NCBI RefSeq assembly: GCF_000264375.1
Contig: NZ_AJXW01000062.1
Location: 1 to 48,223 of the forward strand
Length of the DNA: 48,223 nt
DNA from: Rhodanobacter thiooxydans LCS2
GTDB taxonomy: Bacteria; Pseudomonadota; Gammaproteobacteria; Xanthomonadales; Rhodanobacteraceae
Direction of reading: 5' to 3'
Positions within the stretch are counted from its first letter, which is position 1; every line of letters begins with the position of its first letter. Shown piece by piece: positions 42,906 to 48,223 of this stretch. The notes beneath the pieces were generated by a model. The model made no database searches. It worked only from the letters and a program-made list of their open reading frames with translations, and was not told the origin of the DNA. Position numbers and translations under genes: made by a program.

Positions 42906-44000
42906 ATGAGCCTTCCCCGTCTTTACGCCAGGACCATCGCCTTTGGCCTGTGCGCAGGCCTGTTCGCCATCCCGTCGTTCGCCGCCGAGGCAGGCGCGAC
43001 GCCAGCCGCCAGACAGCCGACCGGTTTGCAAATGCGCCTCGACGCGCTGGCGCAGCGGGCACGTCCAGGCACGCTCGGTATCGCCGTGCTGGACCTGCGC
43101 AGCGGCGAGGCCTGGCGAGTGAACGCCCGGCAGGCGTTTCCGATGATGAGCGTGTTCAAGGCGCCCGTCGCCGGCGCAGTGCTGGACCGGATCGAGCATG
43201 GCGGGCTGTCGATGGAGCTGACGGTCGTCATCCGGCGCCGCGAGCTGTCTTCGGGGACGATCCGCGATCATTTCGAGGGCGAGCGGATGATCTTCACCGT
43301 ACGCCAGTTGCTCGCCGACGCCGTCAGCCGGAGCGACAACACCGCGGTCGATGCGTTGCTCGACACCATCGGCGGCCCACGCGTGGTGACCGCCTTTTTG
43401 CGTTCCCGCGGCATCGACGGCATGCGCGTGGATCTGGGTGAACGCGACTTCCAGTCCGTATTCGGGAATCTCGAACCCGGTCAGAAGCCACCCGCGGATG
43501 AGACCGACGCGCAGCAGCTTGCGCGGCTGCAACGCGGTTATCGCGCCTACCTGGTCGACCCACGCAACCGCAGCACGCCTGACGCTGCCGCGCAGTTCCT
43601 GCGCAAGCTGTGGGAAGGGCAACTGCTCCCGCCCGAACCAACCCGACACCTGCTCGACCTGATGTACGCGCAGACCACGCCCAGCCGCCTGCGCCTCGGC
43701 CTTCCGCCGGGCGCGCGGCTGGCCGACAAGTGCGGCACGTCCTACACGCTGGAAGGCACCACGGCGGCTTACAACGACATCGGCATCCTCAGCTGGCCCG
43801 ACGGCCACGCGATCGTAGTGGCTGCGTTCCTTACCGCCTCGGTCGACCCGAAGGGCGAACGCGATGCGCTGTTCGCCGACCTTGCGCGCACGGTGGCCGC
43901 TGCACTGCATCCCCAGCCGGATGCCGGACCTAGCGCGCCGAATGGCCCGGCTCGTCGTAGTCGCGATGAGTCAACAGGCCGGGGCGGATCAGGTCGATGA
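42906..44000 (+). CDS. Class A beta-lactamase-like serine hydrolase with unusual KCGT motif
   Basis: The product has 364 aa, longer than the usual 290. Signal peptide is at about 1-27 (GLCAGLFAIPSFAAEA). Active-site motifs: SVFK at 82-85 (Ser70/Lys73), SDN at 143-145 (130-132), and a probable Glu166 equivalent at E179 in DLGERDFQ, where Gln stands for Asn170. The third motif is KCGT at 275-278 instead of KTG or KSG. The distance from E179 to K275 is about 28 residues longer than in TEM, pointing to an insertion at or after the omega loop. The last 25 residues are low-complexity (PSAPNGPARRSRDESTG) and overlap the lysR gene on the other strand. Beta-lactam hydrolysis is likely, but its spectrum cannot be predicted. 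Confidence 0.88.
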   Translation: MSLPRLYARTIAFGLCAGLFAIPSFAAEAGATPAARQPTGLQMRLDALAQRARPGTLGIAVLDLRSGEAWRVNARQAFPMMSVFKAPVAGAVLDRIEHGGLSMELTVVIRRRELSSGTIRDHFEGERMIFTVRQLLADAVSRSDNTAVDALLDTIGGPRVVTAFLRSRGIDGMRVDLGERDFQSVFGNLEPGQKPPADETDAQQLARLQRGYRAYLVDPRNRSTPDAAAQFLRKLWEGQLLPPEPTRHLLDLMYAQTTPSRLRLGLPPGARLADKCGTSYTLEGTTAAYNDIGILSWPDGHAIVVAAFLTASVDPKGERDALFADLARTVAAALHPQPDAGPSAPNGPARRSRDESTGRGGSGR

Positions 44001-44964
44001 ACGCGCGCGCCTCGGTGCTGAGAAACTTGCCCTTGCGCATCACCACGCCGTAGCTGCGCTGCGGGAAGTACTGCTGCATGTTGCGCACGGCGAGGCGCGC
44101 GTGGTCGGCCGCGGTGATGCAGATGCCGGTGACGATCGAGATGCCCAGGCCCATCGCCACATACTCCTTGATCACGTCCCAGCCGCCGACCTCGATCGCC
44201 ACGTGGTACGGCACCTGGCGCTGCTGGAACACCAGGTCGACCAGGCGGTAGGTGGACAGCCGCTGCGGCGGCAGGATCAGGCCGTACGGCGAGAGGTCCT
44301 CCAGCGCGATCTTCTCCTTCGCCGCCAGCGGATGGTCCGGCGGCATGATCAGCATCGGGTCGTAGTGCTGCACCGGCGCCCAGGCGATGTCGTTGGGCAC
44401 GTCCAGCATCGAGCCGACCGCGAAGTCGGCCTCGTCCGCACGCAGCAGCGCCAGGCCGTCCTTGCCGGTGACGTTGGCCAGCTGCAGTTGCACGGCCGGG
44501 TGCTGCTCGCGGTAGCGGCGTACCAGCTCGGGCAGCAGGTACTGGATGGTCGAGGTGCCGGCGGCGATGGTCAGCCGCCCGGCCTGCAACCCCTTGACCC
44601 GCGCCTGGAAGTCGCGGTCCAGCGTATCCCAGCCCTCGACCAGCGGCCGCCCCAGCTCGTACAGCGCCTCGCCCGCATCGGTGAGGTTGATGCGCCGCCG
44701 ACGGCGTTCCAGCAGGCTCACCCCCAGTTCGCGCTCCAGCGCCTGCAACTGCAGGCTGATGGTGGGCTGCGACAGGTACAGCGCCTCGGCGGCGCGGGTC
44801 AGCGTGCCCAGCTTCACCACGCTGACGAAGGCACGCAGCTGTTTGTGGCGGTTGCCCTTGTAGTAGAAGCGGCCGGCATCGGCGGGCTCGTCGCCAGCAC
44901 GCTTTTTTGTTGCGCTGCGGTGTATTTTTTTTGACTTGTTTGGCGTGCCTGTATGCTTTTTCAT
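43930..44964 (-). CDS. CysB-like LysR-family regulator divergent from aceB
   Basis: The product has 344 aa. The helix-turn-helix is at about residues 40-100 (KQLRAFVSVVKLGTLTRAAEALYLSQPTISLQLQALERELGVSLLER), followed by a LysR substrate-binding domain (AGRLTIAAGTSTIQYLLPELVRRYREQHPAVQLQL ... GICITAADHARLAVRNM). The segment YYKGNRHKQLRAF and overall length recall CysB-type members. A Lys-rich N-terminal extension of about 40 residues (MKKHTGTPNKSKKIHRSATKKR) is unusual and lies in AT-rich DNA; a later start is possible. It is divergent from aceB, so it probably senses a metabolite and controls the glyoxylate shunt. Its 3' end overlaps the beta-lactamase gene by 71 bases. Confidence 0.9.
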   Translation of the reverse strand: MKKHTGTPNKSKKIHRSATKKRAGDEPADAGRFYYKGNRHKQLRAFVSVVKLGTLTRAAEALYLSQPTISLQLQALERELGVSLLERRRRRINLTDAGEALYELGRPLVEGWDTLDRDFQARVKGLQAGRLTIAAGTSTIQYLLPELVRRYREQHPAVQLQLANVTGKDGLALLRADEADFAVGSMLDVPNDIAWAPVQHYDPMLIMPPDHPLAAKEKIALEDLSPYGLILPPQRLSTYRLVDLVFQQRQVPYHVAIEVGGWDVIKEYVAMGLGISIVTGICITAADHARLAVRNMQQYFPQRSYGVVMRKGKFLSTEARAFIDLIRPGLLTHRDYDEPGHSAR

Positions 44965-44992
44965 CGAATGCTTTCAGTCAATTGCGTTGCAG

Positions 44993-45007
44993 ATTGATTT
45001 TATCAAT
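44993..45007. promoter_or_regulatory. Palindromic LysR-type operator between lysR and aceB
   Basis: ATTGAT-TTT-ATCAAT is a perfect inverted repeat with 6-bp arms and lies in the AT-rich lysR-aceB intergenic region. LysR regulators bind T-N11-A palindromes of this kind. It sits 28 bases before the lysR start (minus strand) and 80 bases before the aceB start, suitable for control of both. Confidence 0.6.
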
Positions 45008-45087
45008 ATTAATGATTGAAACATTCACTTTGTCAAACACATGATTGCTGGCCTAGCTTCGAGTCACCCACGACACGGAGCAAACCC

Positions 45088-46680
45088 ATGGCAGTCCCAC
45101 AGGAACGGCTTGAACTCGGCACCGTCGAGATCCACGCCGACGCGGCCGGTTACGCAGGCATCCTGACCCCCGCGGCGCTGGACTTCCTGGCCCGGTTGCA
45201 CCGCCGCTTCGAGCCCACCCGGCAGCAGTTGCTGCAAGCCCGGCGCGAGCGCCAGGCCGGTTATGACGCCGGCGGTCTGCCGGATTTTCGTGCCGGCACG
45301 GCGTCGATCCGCGCATCCGAGTGGACGGTGGCGCCGATCCCGGCTGCGTTGCAGGATCGCCGCGTCGAGATTACCGGCCCGGTCGAGCGCAAGATGATCA
45401 TCAACGCGCTCAACTCGGGCGCGAAGGTGTTCATGGCCGACTTCGAGGATTCCTCGGCGCCCACCTTCGCCAATCAGCTGGACGGCCAGCTCAACCTGCG
45501 CGACGCGGTGAACGGCACGATCGGGTTCACCTCGCCCGAGGGCAAGAGCTACCGCGTCGGCGACAATCCGGCCGTACTGGTGGTGCGCCCGCGCGGCTGG
45601 CACCTGCACGACAAGTTCTTCGGCGTGGCCGGCGAGCCGATGGCTGGCGCACTGGTCGACTTCGGCCTGTTCGTGTTCCACAACGCCCTCGCGCTGCACG
45701 GCCACGACCGCGGCCCGTATTTCTACCTGCCGAAACTCGAAGCGATGGAGGAAGCCGCGCTGTGGGACGCGGTGATGGCGGCCACCGAGGAAGAACTGCA
45801 ACTGCCGCTGGGCAGCATGAAGGCCACCGCGCTGATCGAGACCCTGCCGGCGGCGTTCCAGATGCACGAGATCCTGCACGCGCTGCGCCGCCGCGCGGTC
45901 GGGCTCAACTGCGGCCGCTGGGATTACATCTTTTCCTACCTGAAGACTTTGCGCGGCCACCGCGACCGTCTGCTGCCGGAGCGCGGCCAGGTGCAGATGA
46001 CGGTGCCATTCCTGAAGGCATATTCCGAGCTGTTGATCCAGACCTGCCACCGCCGCGGCGCGTTCGCGATGGGCGGCATGGCGGCGCAGATCCCCATCAA
46101 GGGCGACGAGGCCGCGAACGAGGCCGCGCTGGCCAAGGTGCGCGCCGACAAGCTGCGCGAGGTCAAGGCCGGCCACGACGGAACCTGGGTGGCGCATCCC
46201 GCGCTGGTGCCGGTGGCGCAAGCGGTGTTCGACGAGTACATGCCCGCGCCGAACCAACTTGGCGTGCTGCGCGAGGACGTGCGGGTGAGTCGCGAGCAGC
46301 TGCTCGCCGCGCCCGCCGGCACGGTCACCCGCGCCGGCTTCGACAACAACGTCGAGGTCTGCCTGCGCTACACCGCCGCCTGGCTGGACGGCCTGGGCTG
46401 CGTGCCGATCCACCACCTGATGGAGGACGCTGCCACGGCCGAAATCGCCCGCGCGCAGCTGTGGCAGTGGCTCCATCACGGAGATCTCCAATTCCCCGAC
46501 CACGCGCCGATCGACTTCGCCCTGTTCGACCACGCCGTCGCCGCGCACACCCATCGCCTGCGCGACAGCCGGCACCCCGGCGCCGCGCGCGCCGACGCCG
46601 CGGCCGCGCTACTCAGCGCAATGACCCATGCCGACCAGCTCGGCGACTTCCTCACCCTGCCCGCCTACGAACAACTCTGA
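45088..46680 (+). CDS. aceB: Malate synthase A
   Basis: The product has 530 aa. It condenses glyoxylate with acetyl-CoA to malate, the second step of the glyoxylate shunt. Malate synthase A blocks are clear: KVFMADFEDSSAPTF (metal-binding acidic residues), VVRPRGWHLHDKF, GPYFYLPKLEAMEEA, SMKATALIETLPAAFQMHEIL, LNCGRWDYIFSYLKTL, and GMAAQIPIKGD near the active-site loop. The C-terminal helical domain ends in the usual form. The ATG at 45088 has GGAG nine bases upstream; a longer open frame from 45016 is not needed. It is followed by aceA on the same strand. Confidence 0.97.
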   Translation: MAVPQERLELGTVEIHADAAGYAGILTPAALDFLARLHRRFEPTRQQLLQARRERQAGYDAGGLPDFRAGTASIRASEWTVAPIPAALQDRRVEITGPVERKMIINALNSGAKVFMADFEDSSAPTFANQLDGQLNLRDAVNGTIGFTSPEGKSYRVGDNPAVLVVRPRGWHLHDKFFGVAGEPMAGALVDFGLFVFHNALALHGHDRGPYFYLPKLEAMEEAALWDAVMAATEEELQLPLGSMKATALIETLPAAFQMHEILHALRRRAVGLNCGRWDYIFSYLKTLRGHRDRLLPERGQVQMTVPFLKAYSELLIQTCHRRGAFAMGGMAAQIPIKGDEAANEAALAKVRADKLREVKAGHDGTWVAHPALVPVAQAVFDEYMPAPNQLGVLREDVRVSREQLLAAPAGTVTRAGFDNNVEVCLRYTAAWLDGLGCVPIHHLMEDAATAEIARAQLWQWLHHGDLQFPDHAPIDFALFDHAVAAHTHRLRDSRHPGAARADAAAALLSAMTHADQLGDFLTLPAYEQL

Positions 46681-46893
46681 CGATTACCCCTTCTCCCTCG
46701 GGAGACAAATCGGCAGGACTGCCGATTCGCACGGCGCAAGCCGCCCGAAGGGTGAGGCACAGGGATGTGCCGAATGAAGGTGCCCGAAGGGCAGATGAGG
46801 GTACGCACGGAGCGAATCAGCACGCTTCGCCCGAACCCTCTCCCCAACCCCTCTCCCAGCGGGAGAGGGGCCTAAAACAACCGGAGCCACGCC
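46681..46893. repeat. Multi-hairpin intergenic repeat element between aceB and aceA
   Basis: Two perfect hairpins are embedded: AATCGGCAG-GA-CTGCCGATT (46708-46727) and CCCCTCTCCC-AGC-GGGAGAGGGG (46848-46870). Between them are repeated fragments GCCCGAAGGG and GCACGGAGCGAATCAGCACGC. CCCTCTCCCCAACCCCTCTCCC-type sequences are a common dispersed repeat in Xanthomonadales. The second hairpin ends 23 bases before the aceA ATG and may affect its expression. No coding region is present here. Confidence 0.75.
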
Positions 46894-48192
<1,299 letters not shown>

Positions 48193-48223
48193 CGCCAGCC
48201 GGAACCCGGTAGGAGCCCGCTCG

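Overview
The window looks like chromosomal DNA of a high-GC gammaproteobacterium of the order Xanthomonadales, most likely Rhodanobacteraceae (Rhodanobacter, Dyella or Frateuria relatives). This rests on overall base composition, on recognisable housekeeping genes (E. coli-type pssA, trmL, ubiJ-ubiB, truC, arfB, and aceB-aceA with a divergent CysB-like LysR regulator), and on hairpin-rich intergenic repeats of the kind common in that order. The taxon is inferred from memory of these families, not from a search.

Region 1 (1-2686) holds pssA on the minus strand, a short stretch with a decayed PEP-CTERM-like relic, and a secreted rhodanese-fold protein that has lost the catalytic cysteine.

Region 2 (2688-33631, all minus strand, transcribed right to left) is the notable part. 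It begins with three large Sec-exported beta-rich proteins: a 1222-aa TIG/IPT-type protein, a 513-aa glycine-rich protein and a 2167-aa beta-helix/Ig-like protein. The last overlaps by one base a 1577-aa Rhs/YD-repeat toxin with a Sec signal peptide and a C-terminal NucA/NucB-type nuclease. That overlaps by one base a SUKH-type (SMI1/KNR4) immunity gene. After a roughly 475-bp AT-richer gap with a relic of a REP-associated tyrosine transposase and a 45-bp direct repeat, the same strand continues with a 1287-aa FN3/Calx-beta protein. This is translationally coupled to a complete but non-canonical type II secretion/type IV pilus hybrid: GspG, GspF, GspE, PilM-, PilN-, PilO- and PilP/GspC-like proteins, a lipoprotein secretin with TPR and cohesin-like domains, and three more pseudopilins. 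Nearly every junction overlaps or abuts. My reading is a dedicated envelope machine with its own giant substrates, including an Rhs toxin. The link between secretion genes and cargo rests on gene order and signal peptides only.

Region 3 (33632-37492) holds a 450-bp regulatory-looking gap, a DUF4156-type lipoprotein and an M16 zinc peptidase.

Region 4 (37493-48223, mostly plus strand) has a very good sigma-54 promoter in front of a 67-aa membrane peptide, then trmL, ubiJ-ubiB, truC, arfB, an acyltransferase and an unusual class A beta-lactamase. It ends with the glyoxylate shunt genes aceB and aceA, divergent from a LysR regulator. Three genes here (trmL, ubiJ, arfB) have a -10-like hexamer exactly six bases before the ATG, which suggests leaderless mRNAs. 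Several intergenic regions carry inverted-repeat elements, two of which have become the 3' ends of coding regions.
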